Assembly: GCA_023213395.1 (NCBI GenBank)
Contig: CM041465.1
Coordinates: 204,421,741 to 204,485,740 of the forward strand
Direction of reading: 5' to 3'
DNA from: Cycas panzhihuaensis
Taxonomy: Eukaryota; Cycadophyta
DNA length: 64,000 bases
Shown here: positions 31,204 through 44,600 of the stretch, piece by piece
Position numbering within the stretch: the stretch's first letter is position 1
How the letters are laid out: every line of letters begins with the position of its first letter
The notes under the pieces: model-generated
The model's database searches: none
Told to the model about the DNA's origin: nothing
What the model saw: the letters and a program-made list of their open reading frames with translations, nothing else
Made by a program: the position numbers and the translations under genes

Positions 31204-33791
31204 GAACTTATTCACTCGATATATGTGGACCTTTTATGTAACATCATACTCAAGTTCTCATTATTTTGTTATATTTAAAGATGATTATTTAAGAAAATAT
31301 TGGGTTTACATGCTTAAAATATGTAGTCAAATATTTAACATTTTTGTTGAATACAAAATACTAGTTGAAAATCAATCAAATTTAAAAATCAAAATATTTT
31401 GATTTAGTAATGTAAAGGAATATTTAAGTGGAAAATTCACTTCTTTCTGTAAATCACATGGAATTCGGTTCCAGCATTCCGTTGCATACACACCTCAACA
31501 AAACAGTGTTGCTAAATGCAAAATCGTCCTCTTGTTGAGATGACTTGTTGCCTATTACATGCAAAGAATCTAGATCTAAAATTATGAGCGAGCGATTAAG
31601 CTATATAACTATTTATTAAATTATTTACCTAGCAAAAGTCTACACAACGTTACTCCAAAACAAAAATGGTCTGGAAGAAAACCATCTGTTAATCATTTAC
31701 AAATCTTTGGCAGTATTGTATGGGGACACATCTCAGAAGAAAATGTAAAAAATGAGACCCAAAAAGTCAAAAATACATCTTCGTTGGATACAACGAAGAG
31801 AGTAAAACTTATAGACTTTTGGATCTAGTCACACATCAAATTTTTATTTTGCATAATGTAATATTTGATGAAGAAGGATCTTCTTCAACATCTACTTATG
31901 TAGAACTTCCCATTGAAAGTTTGTTAACCAACACTTATTTGGTTGACCCATCTGACAAACATGCTGATTTGGAAGTTATAGAATCCTTATTAACTCAAGT
32001 CCAAAATTGGACTCTATCTGAACCTACTGAAATAGATCCTTCCCTTCAGGTTAGTTCATCAAATCAACCTGTACCTTCAGAAACAGTTATTAACAAGCAA
32101 CCTATTTGGACAATGAAAACGCTTGCTGATGTTTGATCTAATGTAGGTAATCCTACAGATACCAGACGCATATGTGCCCAAAAACTACATGCTAACTTTG
32201 CCTTAATGGCAAAAATAATGGACAATAATGATCCCAGAACATTTAAACAAGCTAGCAACAATCACATATAGCGGGATGCTATACAAAGCAATTTGATACT
32301 TTAATTAAAAATTCAACTTAGGATCTCGTTCCTCTCCTACCTGGGAAAAATGTAGTTGACTGTAAATGGGTTTATAGAATCAAATATAACTCAACAAGCG
32401 CAGTTGAAAAATATAAAGCTCGTCTTATTGCAAAAGGATTTTCGTAAATAAATGACATAGATTATAATGAAACCTTTACCCCTATTGCAAAGATGAACAC
32501 AATTAAAATAATTATTGCTCTAGCAGCCAAGTTTGGTTAGGAAATCCACCAAATGGATGTCAAGGATGCTTTCTTGAACGGTGATCTCAAAGAAGAGATC
32601 TACATGTCTCGACCACTAACTTTATTAAAAATCCTAATTTAGTCTGCAAACTTAAGAAATCCATTTATGGTTTAAAATAAGCTCCTCGAGCTTGGTATAT
32701 TAAAGTAGATGACTATTTAATTCACATTGGATATACTAGATGTATTAGTGATCCAAATCTTTATTTTAAATGTGAAAATGAAAATCTTACAATTTTAATC
32801 CTCTATGTTGATAACATTATCATTACTGGATCATCAACTAATAATATTCATCATTTAAAATCTACTTTAATGAACAAATTCGAAATGACCGATTTAGATC
32901 TACTACATTACTTTATTGGTTTACAAATTTATCAACATCATTCAAACATAACTATATCTCAACCTAAGTATATTCTAAATTTAATTCAGTAGTTTAACAT
33001 GGAAAATGCTAAATCCGTATCAAATCCATTACAATCAGGAGTCAAACTATCTACTGATTATTCATCACCTTTATATGACCCTATATTATATAGACAACTA
33101 ATTGGTAGTCTTATTTATCTAACTCACACACCTTACGACATTTCCTATCTTTGTCGCTTTATGTTCACACTATATACAATAGCCACATGAATGTTATTAG
33201 AAAGCTGCTAAACGTATCTTACGATATCTAAAGCATACTGTTTTTTATGGTTTAACTTATAATTTTTGCAATAAACCTCTAACTTTAACTAGATATATTG
33301 ATTCAGATTGGGCAGGTGATATAAATGATCGAAAATCTACTCCAGGTTATGTATTTTTTATAGATTCCCTATCTATTACTTGGTCTAGTAAGAAAATTCA
33401 GGCACTAGCTTTATCAACAATTGAAATATATCGTGCACTTGTTGAAGCCGTGAAGCACTTTGGCTCAGATCTTTACTAAATGATAATACTCTATCTCTAG
33501 ACTCTTCCATTGAACTTAAAGTTGATAATCAAGGTGCAACTACTATAGCTACAAATCCTGTTTCACATTCTAGGACTAAACATATTGGATTACATCATCA
33601 TTTTATTCGTAATTTAATTCTTGATAATCTTATTTCCTTGTCTTATTGTCCAAGATCTACAGATTGCTAACATACTTACGAAGTCTTTAACTGAAGTAAA
33701 GTTTCTAAATCTACAAGATTTGTTACAGATAAAAGAAGTCTCCATCAAAGGGGGATCACCATGATGAAGACCTTATTTTCTATAGCATAAA
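31204..33791 (+). pseudogene. Copia A integrase (rest), RT and RNase H
   Basis: Integrase resumes after copia C: YFVIFKDDYLRKYWVYMLK, FTSFCKSHGIRFQHSVAYTPQQNSVAKCK, where the catalytic Glu of NGVAERK reads Lys, then HLQIFGSIVWGHI. RT begins about 32220: DPRTFKQASNN, KYKARLIAKGF, QMDVKDAFLNGDLKEEIYM. The active site at 32804-32815 reads YVDN, so the second catalytic Asp is lost. KFEMTDLDLLHYFIGLQIYQ and YRQLIGSLIYLTHTPYDISYL follow. RNase H: RYIDSDWAGDINDRKSTPGY, TWSSKKIQALALSTIE, then KHIGLHHHFIRNLI. It is dead at two active sites, with many further stops. Confidence 0.92.
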
Positions 33792-33809
33792 AGTTTACAT
33801 TAAAGGGGA
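33792..33809 (+). other. Polypurine tract of copia A
   Basis: CATTAAAGGGGA lies directly before the 3' LTR. A second purine run, ATCAAAGGGGGATCA, lies about 60 bases upstream. Confidence 0.75.
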
Positions 33810-34249
33810 TGTTAGAATATTAATGTAATGTAACTTTTATGTTCTTTAAAGTTTATATTTAAGTCACATGTCTAAATTTGTATTTAAGTTATTATAATGT
33901 TTACCTTTAGTGTTTATTATTTAATCTTATGTGGAAGGTGGTTGAAATGCGTAAGCGCATTTCAACGAACCTTTCTTTATATAAATTCTTCTCCTAGATT
34001 CAAGGAGGTAATTCGACAATCTAGGAGGGTCATCTAAATGCCTTTACAATTTGGTTTCTGGTTAGGTGGTTTATGTAAATGGTTTTTGTTTATCAAATTT
34101 TCTTAATAAAACTACAACTTTAGGAGGTAGTTTTCTTCCCTGAAGGGTTTTCCACTGTCAATGGTGTATATGTGCGAGGTCATGTTGTTGTTTATATTTG
34201 CTTATTATGAGATCCTATGATGACATTGTGCATGTGCATTCTTTCTACA
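33810..34249 (+). repeat. 3' LTR of copia A
   Basis: TGTTAGAATATT...TTTCTACA, 440 bases, followed by the GATTT duplicate. It differs from the 5' LTR mostly by short indels. The internal palindrome reads AAATGCGTAAGCGCATTT here. Confidence 0.93.
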
Positions 34250-34254
34250 GATTT

Positions 34255-35074
34255 TATAAGCAACATCAAAACATAATCTTATCTAATAAAGGCCTCTAAT
34301 CCAAATGGATAATTTCATAAGTTTGGATGATCAAATTCATCAAAACTAATTGCATAATCGACTTGAGTGCACTTACACTATAAACTTTGAGCTATAACAC
34401 CATCATTCTTTTATAAAAGTTATTAGAGATATAAGGAATTTAATTTGGGCCTATCATTCGCCCTTCTTAAAATTCAAGTATCTACTACCTTAACTTGTAT
34501 TAACCACCTATGACCATTAACATCTAATTGATATTACTTTTTTTCCCACAAGGTGGGGTTTGGGGGGGTTATGAGGTAATTATAATATAATTTCAATTAA
34601 ATTAAATTTATTCAATTTGAACATTGTGAGAGGAAGTATAATTATTTTTGTGAGGAGTATTATAGTTATCATAAACTCTCAAATTTTCTACTAACCTCTA
34701 GAGGTCACTATAGAAACTCCAAACTCTAAATCACCTTATAAGCTTTATTGAAAGTATATTTGAGTCCTCCTCAAAAGAAATAAAGAAAAGGTAATGGCTC
34801 TTAGTTTATAAGTTTGAATAAGTTATAGCTGACATGTTAATCATTAGCAAGCAAGTCTAATAAAAACACTCTATTCAATATACAAAGTTGATCTAGAATT
34901 AGGAAAGCAAAAGTAAGATCCATCATAAGAAATTAGTAGCATAAGGCTAATTAAGCTTAGAGTCAAAAGGATTGACCATGTCCATTAAGGCTTTCTTAGT
35001 ATAGATAAATGCATAAAACTTGGATATTATATAAAGTATGATGCATACATACTTTTAAAACATGAAAATATATA
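34255..35074. other. AT-rich unassigned spacer
   Basis: This is the sequence that adjoined 11776 before copia A inserted. No frame or repeat end recognised. Confidence 0.45.
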
Positions 35075-35405
35075 CTTTAGGTTAATGTTCACCACATGAC
35101 CCTACATTGGAAATATGTAGCACACAAGCTTTAATGGTAAGTTAGGTAAGTTTATTTTAATGTTAAGTTGTACATTATTTTATATTATTTTGAATTCTAG
35201 AGGTTGAGGAGGTTTTCTTCCTCCCTCATAAGTATATATTCTATGGGGTTCTAAACCCTGGTGTTCTTTAACACCACCATCTCAATGGAATATTGATGTA
35301 TACTCTTATAATGGCTTGAATATAATGAAATATTTGCATATGATTTCTATAATGGATTGATTTAAGTTTACCTACTCCACTTTGCTCTCTGTTATAGTTC
35401 TAACA
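35075..35405 (+). repeat. 5' LTR of copia E
   Basis: The match with the right copy begins at TTAATGTTCACCAC. The first few bases have diverged, so the left edge is approximate. It ends in TTCTAACA, two bases before the primer site, as in copia C. Like C it has a short TATA region (AGTATATATTC) followed by GTGTTCTTTAACACCACC. Confidence 0.65.
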
Positions 35406-35407
35406 TT

Positions 35408-35424
35408 TGGTATCAGAGCTATTT
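35408..35424 (+). other. tRNA-Met primer-binding site of copia E
   Basis: TGGTATCAGAGCTATTT, a good match to the initiator tRNA-Met complement. Confidence 0.85.
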
Positions 35425-38400
35425 TGGTTGATAATTATTTATGTGATCTAGCTTCTCATACATTCAATAAAAGTGCAACATATGACTGCTCGTTAAACTC
35501 CTGACAGTCTGATCCACTTAGTAGAAAGAACGATTTAGAATTTCATCTTCATTGAAAAGAGATCTCCCTCTCTAAAGTTAGCCTTCTATATACCAGTCAT
35601 CATTGCTTTACCAAGTTTTTATGAGTTTATATATAAATATTTTTTATTTAATTATTTCTCCATTATTTGTCAATCAATTTATAATATTTATATTCAATTT
35701 CCTCTGTTGTGGAGGCATGAGCCCTTTAAATAGTTAGTGTATCACTCTAGTGTTTTGTCTTTATTTTTTTATTATTTGTGATACACAAGTTGTGATATAT
35801 CTTTCAGTGTAGTAGTATACCCCTTCTTGAAGTGTTTGTTGACTCAAGGTTGGGCTTTAACTTGGACGTTGGTGCGCCCTCTATGTGATATTCATGTCTT
35901 TTAACCACTTCCTCTGCGCATTTTACGGAATCACTCTCGTCTCCCTCCAATTTTCCACATTGTCTTTTTGAAATCTAAACATAACTTGAAGCCAATCAAG
36001 CTAATCTATATCTCTGCCTGATTTTGGAGGTTGCATGGGGTGTGGTGTTAAAAGGAAACCATAGGTCGAATATTGTCTAACGATATCATAATCATTAATT
36101 GTCATAGATTAACCTCATTGATATACTCGGCAATCTCTTTTTAGTCAACCTAAAATAGTTGATTACCTGAGTGGGCATCCCATTTGGATATTATTTGGTC
36201 CACAGAGGCTAAATTTTGGTTGACGACATCGCAAGAGTGGGGCACAATTTAGATTGTGTAAAGATAAGGGGCCCATTCCATCACTCCCATCAAAATTTTA
36301 AACTAGTGCTACGACTTCCAACAAACTCGGAAACCTATCTATTAATAGATGATTCACGGTCCACAAAATTGAGTGTTAGTGTCTCTTAGGCATGGGCTTA
36401 TAGAGCAAAAGCCAAAAGTAAAGCGGGGTGATCAAACACGACACAGTTGTGGAAGAAAATTGATTCTTAAAGTAGGCTTTGAAAGCTCTAGAGGCATCTC
36501 TTCAATAGTATGTAGATTATATGGTCCTGAACCACCTTAGAGAAGATTATGCATGTATCATTACGGGTTGATGCGATCTAAATTCCTAGAATATAACTTG
36601 TTGTTCAACATTTTCCTTGGCTCAAGGTCTCAATACTAATAGACCTTGGGCACAACTAAGGATTCTTGCTTTCTTTCACGTTCTTTATTTAATATTTTTT
36701 TGGTAAAAATATATATCTTATTTGGGTTGAAGTTGGTGAAAACCCGAGGATATCGACTTGATGACCCTTGAAATCCTTAAAAACTTCTTGGTAGTAATTA
36801 TGATGACTTCTACTTAACATTTGTTTCAATTGTTGGTGGCACATCATTTCTAACATCTAGTTTCTACTCTATTTCTATCCTTGGCATCAAACGATACTTG
36901 TGCTCTAGATACATTTTCTAATGAATTTGAATTTTATAACATTGTGATACAGTAACAATAGAGGACTAGTCACCTCACGCTTTCTTTAGATCAAAGGCTT
37001 TATTTCGATTTTAATAAGAAGATCAAGTGGTTAATTGGTACAAATTGCTGGCCATATTCCTTAGTTATTTTATTCATCTCAGAGGCCACATTCCTTATTA
37101 CTTGGTTGATTTTGATTGTTCAGAGAATCGTAAGTATTATTTACATTTTAGGGGTTTTGTTGTATAACTCGTAATTTTTGAGTAATTTGGGCCTTCGATT
37201 CTTTGTTGTTGGTTGTATCATTATTATATGGCTTTCTATAATTTCTTATATAACACCTACTCTCGACTCTGTCAATGAAGAAACAAAGGAAGAGATGGCA
37301 TGCTTATGAGATGCAACTAAATAATATTCACTTGAATAATCTTAAGAGTTTGAAAGTAATTTGTTTTTTAGGATTTGAATTAATTTTAAGTGATTATAAC
37401 TCTATTTTTAAATGTTTTTTAGACCAATAAGTTTGTCTTAATTTTGATCGATTGGTGCTCCTTCATCGATTGATGAAACTATAATATATGTATGCTCATT
37501 CTATCTAGCTCTAAGTCTACTTTCCAATGCCATAAAGGTTCGAAATTTCATCCACCGGTCGCTGAGATATCATCTCTGAGTGAAAGGGTCTCTTTCAAAA
37601 TCATAAACTTACGTACGTTGATTAAAATTTGATTATTTTTTAATTTAATTTAATTTTTTTCTAAAGTTTATGTTTAATAAAGTTATATTTTATAATTTTT
37701 TACCCTTGACTCTAGCCCTGGTCATGTTTTGGCCCATATGACCATGCTCTTAGCAAATTTCAAAAGTTTATAAAGCTTTATATAGTTTATGATTAATCAA
37801 AATTTATTTTCTATATTTGATAAATTTTTAGTCCTAACCCCTTGGGTTCTTAGCTATTGATCTTATCGGGTCCCATGTGACCTTGGCCTTATTCAATAAG
37901 GGCTAATGGTCCTAATCATTGTTTTTTTTCATTTTGATTTTTCTCTAAAGAGGACAATTTGCCTTTTTTGTTATAACTTCACACTAGAGTATCAGTTTTT
38001 CATAAAATTAGACTCGTTGGATTCATATTTTAGAGCTCTTTAACTTTGGTGCCATACTTTACTTATTTTAAGTATATTTTCATAGTATTTGAATAGGTTA
38101 AAGTTGACCTTTATTTATTGAGTTTATTTCACTTACCTTATCCACGAGTCTCTTTGGTATTTCTTTAATAACTGGACTGTTATAGCTCTATTTTTCAAAC
38201 CGTAAGAACCATCAAAAAGGATTTTTAGAGATCTACATATTAGAACTAGTTTCATATTATTTTGACACTATTTTATATGTGTTTAAAACTCTCTAAGTCA
38301 AGGCCCTATTTCAACCCTAATTAGACACGTTTATGATATTTTTTGAGCTAATTTTTCATCTTAATTTAATATATTTGAGTATTTTTTGATGATATTTATT

Positions 38401-38500
38401 ATTTTTTATAAGATTACAAGTTGATTTATAACTTTTTAGCATTAGTTTTAGCTTCCTGAGGATCAAGAGGTCTACATGGATCAATACATCAAATCGGTAC
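35425..38500 (+). other. Leader of copia E, left part
   Basis: About 3 kb with no recognisable frame. T-rich phrases such as GTTATAACTTCACAC and GGTTAAAGTTGACCTTT recall the leader of copia C, but I could not align the two by eye. Confidence 0.5.
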
Positions 38501-38816
38501 TTCTTACCTTTTTTTTTTTTATTAGATAAAATGAATTTTAGTGGGTTTGAAAGAGGATCCTGACCTATTACATCAAGAAGTGAAGTGCATCCGGATAATA
38601 TATGACCATGATGCATTTACGATCTAAGCGAGCTAGGTGCCGGGATAAGCCCACGGTAGCTAATGTAGATCATATCCTTCTCTATCGAACCATGGGGTCC
38701 CTAGGGAAATCAATCATCCATACTTGGCCTATCACCGTGTCTCACTCCCGGTTAGCGGAAAATCGGTGGCTTATTTCCTTCTCTCAAGTATGCCTTATCT
38801 GGACTTACGCTAGCCC

Positions 38817-39660
38817 TTAATGATTTCCTTGGCATCGTTGAATAAGGGTTGGTATCTCGATCAGGAGAGCCTCTTCTTTCAGTATTTTTACCACAACCTC
38901 GGAGTCCCCCTCAATTACCAATCTTTGAAAATTTCCTTCCACAATGAGATCAATAGCTTTAAGCATGGCATGCATCTCAGCATAATGATTTGTTTGGCAA
39001 TCATAGAATTTCGCATAGGCCCAGATTGGGGTCCCAGTGTGGTCCCGGATACCCCTCCCCAATGTCCCGAGTTCCTTTTTGCCCCATCAAAGTTTATTTT
39101 GATCCGGGCTCCTCGGAGAGTAGCCACCCTTTGCATTTGGGGTATGACCTCGAAAGTAGGTTCTATTCCCCATTTGCTCAGAATCCTATTCTCTCGATGG
39201 GGTCATCGCTTTTCTTTGGCGTTTACGGCGGTCTCCCTTATGTCTGTACAAATTCTATTGAAAATAGTTATCTGATCTATCTGATTCGCCTTAAAAATTC
39301 TACGATTCCTCTCTTTCCATATGTTCCAGGCTAAGATCGGGAGTGCACTCTTCCAGATACAGTTCAATGTTCTGCTCCTGAATGGGCTTATCCAGGCCAG
39401 CCAAAGGTCAGCAGTCTTTTCCGAAAATGTCTAACTTACCTCTAGCTTTCCTAACATCATCCTCCACACCTCCCTTGTGTAAGAGCACTCAAGAAGAATG
39501 TGGTCCAGTTCTCTTCCGAGCATAAGGTACATCTATTAGCCATTATAAAGCCTCTTCTTTTTAGATTGTCAACTGTAAGAATTTTGTTTCTTAGGCAGGT
39601 CCACTAGAATACTGCGATCTTGGGAATGATAGGGAGCTTCCAGACCCCTTCGAGGATAGG
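38817..39660 (-). pseudogene. LINE ORF2 zinc-finger tail and RNase H
   Basis: VWKLPIIPKIAVFWW, NRCTLCSEEN fits the zf-RVT module (about 39650-39480). The RNase H fold of plant type follows: IKINFDGAKRNSGHWGG (39130) in one frame, then AKFYDCQTNHYAEMHAMLKAIDL and LVIEGDSEVVVKIL (39062-38817) in the next. Asp, Glu and Asp catalytic positions can all be seen (FDGA, AEMHA, EGDSE). A frameshift separates the first from the other two. Confidence 0.85.
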
Positions 39661-40199
39661 GTTACTCGGTCCCCTCTTGTTTCCACAAGGTAGTGATATC
39701 CTTGTTTAGCGGTATAGTCACCGGATGAGCTCACGGGCCACCTGGCAACCGGTCCAACGAAGGAGCTCGGGGATGTAACACTTGCCCGTAATCATTGATC
39801 TTATTAAGGCCTTCTTGATGAACTTGACTTTCTCCTTGGATTTCCACTACCGCTAGGGACTTCCAAATCTGTTTTTTAAAGCCTATCCAATAATCCTTGA
39901 TATATCTGAAAGACGACCACGAGGATCCATAATGGGTGCGGTCGGGTAATCCTTAAGCGCTTTGTCACAACACCATGCATCCTCCCAAAATCTTATGGGT
40001 TCCCATCACCTAGTCTCCATTTAGGACCATTTCTTATAGCTTTCCAAGCTTTAAGGATACTCCTCCATATAGTTGATCCAACACCCGAGATACATCATTA
40101 CCTACGAGAGAACCTCCTTGCACATATTTTCTAGTTAGGATCTTTTCCCAAAGCCTTTCCCCACCTTTTAGTAAATCTAGCCCATCTTTGCCCCTAATG

Positions 40200-41640
40200 T
40201 GTTAAAGAGGGAAAGTCTTCTCAAATTTAGGCCTCAGGTCCATTTTGGCATCTGAGACTTTATTCCGGTGACCAAGTGTATCCTGTCTTTGTTCTCGGCT
40301 CCAGGCGAAGGAATCTCTTACGAATAGATTACATGGTGTATGCGAGACACCTAGGGACCCTAAAATGGACATCCGAGGAAGATTGGGATGCTTTGCGGTG
40401 TAGAGGCGATTTGAGCTTACGACTTGACTTAAGAGGGCCCTTTTCAATGACCAACTTCCTTTGCAACTTTATCATGAGGGGATTCCACATGTCCTTGGAC
40501 ATCTTCCTAACAAAGAGTGGCGGTGAGATAAGTTGTGGCGACTTTTTTGATGCTTATCTCCAGGGTTCTACTGGTTTTGCCTTGAATATGTCCTGGGGTG
40601 TTTATAAAGAAGACATTACTCTTATTCAAGTTTATCTTTTGATTCGTGGCCTTTTCGAAATGGCCCAAAATCTCTTTAAAATTGGTAGCCTCTCTTATAG
40701 CAGCCTTTCCGAGGAAGATATTATGCGTCCACGAATTGATGATGGGCCACATTGTCCATCCTCGATGTCGGTTTAATGCCATATATGACCTTGTCCCTCA
40801 TAGACTCCAAAGATCGCCCCAACAAGCAGCCATCGTAATAAACAAAAAAGGAGAGAGAGGGTCCCCCTGCCTCAACCCCCTGAATCCTAGAAAGAAGCTT
40901 GAAGATGAGCCATTGATGATATGACTGCGGGTTCCCAATGCAGTAGTTTTATCCATGATCGCCAAGTCTCCCCAAGCTAAAAGCCCTCGAGCGATCGAAA
41001 GCAAACACTCCCAGGAGACCCTATCAAAGGCCTTTGTGAGATCAATCTTGATGAGCATCGCAGGCTCTTTCCTTTATGCTGCAGAGTGAATAGTCTCATG
41101 CACAACGATATAACCATCGTAGATCTGTCTTCCCCGAAGAAACCCATCTTGGTTATGGGAGATAATGTTTGGCATAATTTTCTTTAATCTATTAACCAGA
41201 ACTTTGGTTATGATTTTGTATTTAACATTGCAAAGGCTAATAGGGCAGAAATCTTCCATCCTACTTGCGCCCTCTTTTTTGGGAATGAGGACCAGGAAGG
41301 TAGTCTGTCACTCTTGCAAGATCTTTCTGTTTACATAAAACTCCTGAAGTGCTTCCATAAGATCCCCCTTAATAATATCCCAGTATTCTTGGAAAAACCA
41401 CGGAGGAAAGCGAAGTCGGGCAGGGGCCTCACCTTTTTATATTGAAAGAGCAAGTAACCTCGCACAGGTGAAAGGAGCTGTGATCTGAGTATTTTGGGTG
41501 TCATTCACCAAACAGGGGATGTTGTTAAGGAATTCCTTCATCAACTCCATGTCCCCATCTAGCGGTTCCACGAATAAATCCTTGAAATAATCACTGGCCA
41601 TCTCCTTCATTTCCTCCATCGAGTAACTCTTGTCCCATCG
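40200..41640 (-). pseudogene. LINE ORF2 reverse transcriptase
   Basis: DFCPISLCNVKYKIITKVLVNRLK (41259), ISHNQDGFLRGRQIYDGYIV, then LIKIDLTKAFDRVSWECLL (first catalytic Asp intact) and GLRQGDPLSPFLFI (41058-40798). The second motif, expected as FADD, reads FVDA followed by a stop near 40730. NQKINLNKSNVFFI and LGVSHTP-like pieces continue the thumb region. The enzyme is inactive as read. Confidence 0.9.
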
Positions 41641-41689
41641 TCTCTTTGAAGTTTACCGATTACATTATTCGCTACATGTTTCTGGTGGT

Positions 41690-42757
41690 CATATGAAAGA
41701 ATGCGGTATTTGTCTCCTTGACCAACCATAAAGCCCTAGATTTTTGTCTCCAGTGAATTTCCTCCCTGATAAGAGTCTCATCCAGAGACTCAGTCAGCTC
41801 CTTCTCTGCCTTATCCGACTCAGGAGATCCGCTTTGGCCGCTCGACTGATTTCTGAGTATCTTTCAAGTCCGGATGGTCTTATCCTTTGATCATTTATAT
41901 TTAGGAAAATTTCCTTATTCCAAACCTTGACTTTCCTTTTGACCCGCCTAGCTTCTTAGAAAATCTATACATTAGGTGTCCTTTAATTTCGATGCTCCAC
42001 CACTCCTCAATCCTTTTACGAAGATCGGTAGGAAGCCATGTCAGTTCAAATCTGAAGGGCCCCGATAAACTTGCCCGGATAAATTGCATCAGCAGTGAAT
42101 GATCAGAGATGGTCCTTGGCAAGGCTTTCAGGGTGAAATCCTTGAAGCACCTCGCCCAATCGTAATTGACCAAAGACCTCCATTCCAATTTGAATAAGGT
42201 TATCCCCTAGTCATTTATTAGACCAGGTGAAGGAAGCTCCCCCAAGATTAACGTCCTCCATTACAATGCAAGAAGTCACTGAACTCACTCATACTAGTAG
42301 TTCAACCCCCAGATCCACCTCTCTTATCCCGGGGGATAAGTAGAGTTAAAATCGCCTGACCATGGGAGCCGGTCCTTGTGGGCCTCTGTCAATCTATCCA
42401 TTGCCTCTTTTTGGCTTCTTGTAGGTTTGGAGCATACACATTGGTAGCAATCCATGTGATATTATTGATTTTATTGGTTAGCAAGGCATGAAATGAAAGA
42501 TTCTTCTAACAAAAAAATTTCTCCCAACCAAATAGATGGATTCCATAAAGCCATTAGACCCCCAACTCTATGGGCATAGTCTACCTCGGCGCTCGACAAA
42601 CTTCCAAATTTTATTCCTAATCTTAGTAGTTCTCCTTGCTCAATTTGGTTTCTTGCAGGAATATCAGATCTGATTGATGTCTACTTCTCATATCCCTGAT
42701 GATTCTCTATTTCAACGAGGCATTAAGGCCACTAATATTCCATGATAAAATTTTCAT
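41690..42757 (-). pseudogene. LINE ORF2 endonuclease domain
   Basis: The minus-strand ATG at 42757 gives MKILSWNISGLNA, the classic ORF2 start. LIFLQETKLSKE (catalytic Glu), WIATNVYAPN, LPWSGDFN and ISDHSLLMQF (the SDH motif, about 42090-42110) follow across frame breaks. These are the apurinic endonuclease motifs that nick target DNA. Confidence 0.88.
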
Positions 42758-43229
42758 CGCTTCTTTCTTTGTTTCCAAACTTGATTTCCCCTTTTGGGGG
42801 CTCCTCTTTGCATTAGATCTAAGGGTAGGCCCTTAGGAATGAGTCCTTTAAAGTTACGCTGCATGCCTTGATCTACACAAGCGTGATTCTTTCTCTCTTT
42901 GGACTTTCGGCGGTGGTCTCCAGGCCTTCTTCTCTGCTCAACATCGTGCAACTTCTTTTGAGCCAAAGTCGGTGTAATAATGAAACAAGGGCTGGCCGCC
43001 TGGTTCCTCAAACCAGCGATTCAGTAACCTCAACCCCATCCCTTGCCCATGGAGGCCTAAACCTATAGGCAGTGGGGTCATATCTTCATCTCATCCTCCT
43101 TCTCCTGCTGCTTGGTGGAGACAAAGCGTTATGGATCGATGGAATCACCTTAGAGGATAGTTTCCCAATCCCATCCTCTTACCAAGCACTTGGAGACCCA
43201 CAATGGCTGGGCCACTTGGGCGTCTTCCT

Positions 43230-44600
43230 CTAATAACGTATCCTCTTCATTCGGATCAAAACCCAGTTTAGATAAGAGGTTTGGTCGCCTCGTCTGGTGG
43301 GACATTCTTGACCCTCCCCTTCTTCTTTCTCCTTCTCTTGAGGGCTAGCCACTACTGGATCTTCTTTTAAGGGTTGCACACCCAGGTACTTTTGTGGCAG
43401 GTGTCCCAGATTCCTGCAGGTTGAACATCTAAAGTGGTCCAACTCATAAAACAAAGGCTGTACCCAACTCTTATCAGGCAAGTCCATCCATATATCATCC
43501 AAGAGAGGCTTATCTAACCTCACCAGAGCACAAATTCTGGCATTAATAAGCCTACTCCTGTTCTTCGTCGCTGAATCAACTGCTAAGAGAGGGCCCACCG
43601 CTTTTGCAATGCCTTTAAATACCTCAGGATTCCAATGGTGGAGGGCAAGCCCGAGAGTTGGATCTAGATAGGAGCTTAATACAATTTGGGATAGAGGTCC
43701 AAGTCCTATGCCATTTCTCTAGGGATGGGCTCTTCGCGAAACATCCATGGTGCCCTAATCAAAAATACTTGACATCTTCATCGCGATGTAAATTTGAATA
43801 GCACCACATGACCCTTAGGCATGGCTATTACCTCCACACTACTCATTGTTTTCCATTTGGTCCTCGCCCAAACCCTAATGGCCTCAAACAGTGCCTCCTG
43901 GGACCTGAGAACCTGTCGACCAGGCAGTTCTCCCACAACTTCTCGGTTTTCTCAACCAGGGCTAGGGGGATTTTCAGTCTCACTTTATTGTCTTCAAACA
44001 TAAGGGTTAAGTCAAAGGATTCTTTCTCATTGGATTTCAAGACATCTCTGGTTCTCCTACTTTGCCGAGTTAGGTTCGGTTGCTTTGAAGGTATGATCCT
44101 TTTCCATTTTTAAATATAAAACTATAAAAGCAGAGAACAACTCCAACCAATAGAGTGAAAACATACCATTCTCTGACTCTAGATGTGATTCTTCTTGGCG
44201 ACTTCTCTCTTTGCTCTTCTTCTTGCAAAAGCGACACCACGTTATCGGTTCTTCACGGTGTAGTCTTTTGACCTCTTCCAACCCCATCTGGATTCTCCTC
44301 TCGATCTCATGCCCTTGACCAAAGTGGCTAGCCTCCTTGAGAAAGCGAGGCCGGATCTTAGAGTCACATAACAGGCTGCCATACATGGGATCTCTCCCCG
44401 GCGAATCTACCACGGCTCTGAATAAGGCGTTCTAGCACCGTCTTATCAAGCCGAGTATGCTTGGCCATGCTTTGAAACAAGACTCGGCCGGGCGTAGAAA
44501 GGGTAATGCCGTTTGCCTCTAAAAGTGTTGGGTGGGCCCGGCCTTCATAACTCGAGGGCGCCATAGCGTCAGGGGCATCTGAAACTCACCTGTATGATCC
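43230..44600 (-). pseudogene. LINE ORF1 (DUF4283-type RNA-binding protein)
   Basis: Pieces in several frames: SFDLTLMFEDNKVRLKIPLALVEK and KLWENCLVDRF (44040-43843), which fit the DUF4283 N-terminal domain of plant LINE ORF1. Then ARICALVRLDKPLLDDIWMDL and a zinc knuckle FRCSTCRNLGHLPQKYLG (43598-43230), whose last Cys reads Tyr. The product would coat LINE RNA. The true start is unclear. Confidence 0.75.

Larger units (their letters stand above)
11777..34249 (+). mobile_element. Copia element A, carrying two nested elements
   Basis: A Ty1/copia retrotransposon bounded by matching LTRs and a GATTT target duplication (11772-11776 and 34250-34254). Its own sequence is 11777-14962, 21446-22890 and 31204-34249, since the duplicated target bases appear on both sides of each insert. 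Gypsy B interrupts gag, and copia C interrupts the GAG-pre-integrase/integrase junction. Removing B and C restores the order LTR, primer site, leader, gag, protease, integrase, RT, RNase H, polypurine tract, LTR. A is the oldest layer of the stack. Confidence 0.93.

Noticed and set aside
40276-40924. Plus-strand frames of 166 and 92 codons
   Set aside because: They are antisense to the LINE reverse transcriptase, whose motifs read clearly on the minus strand.
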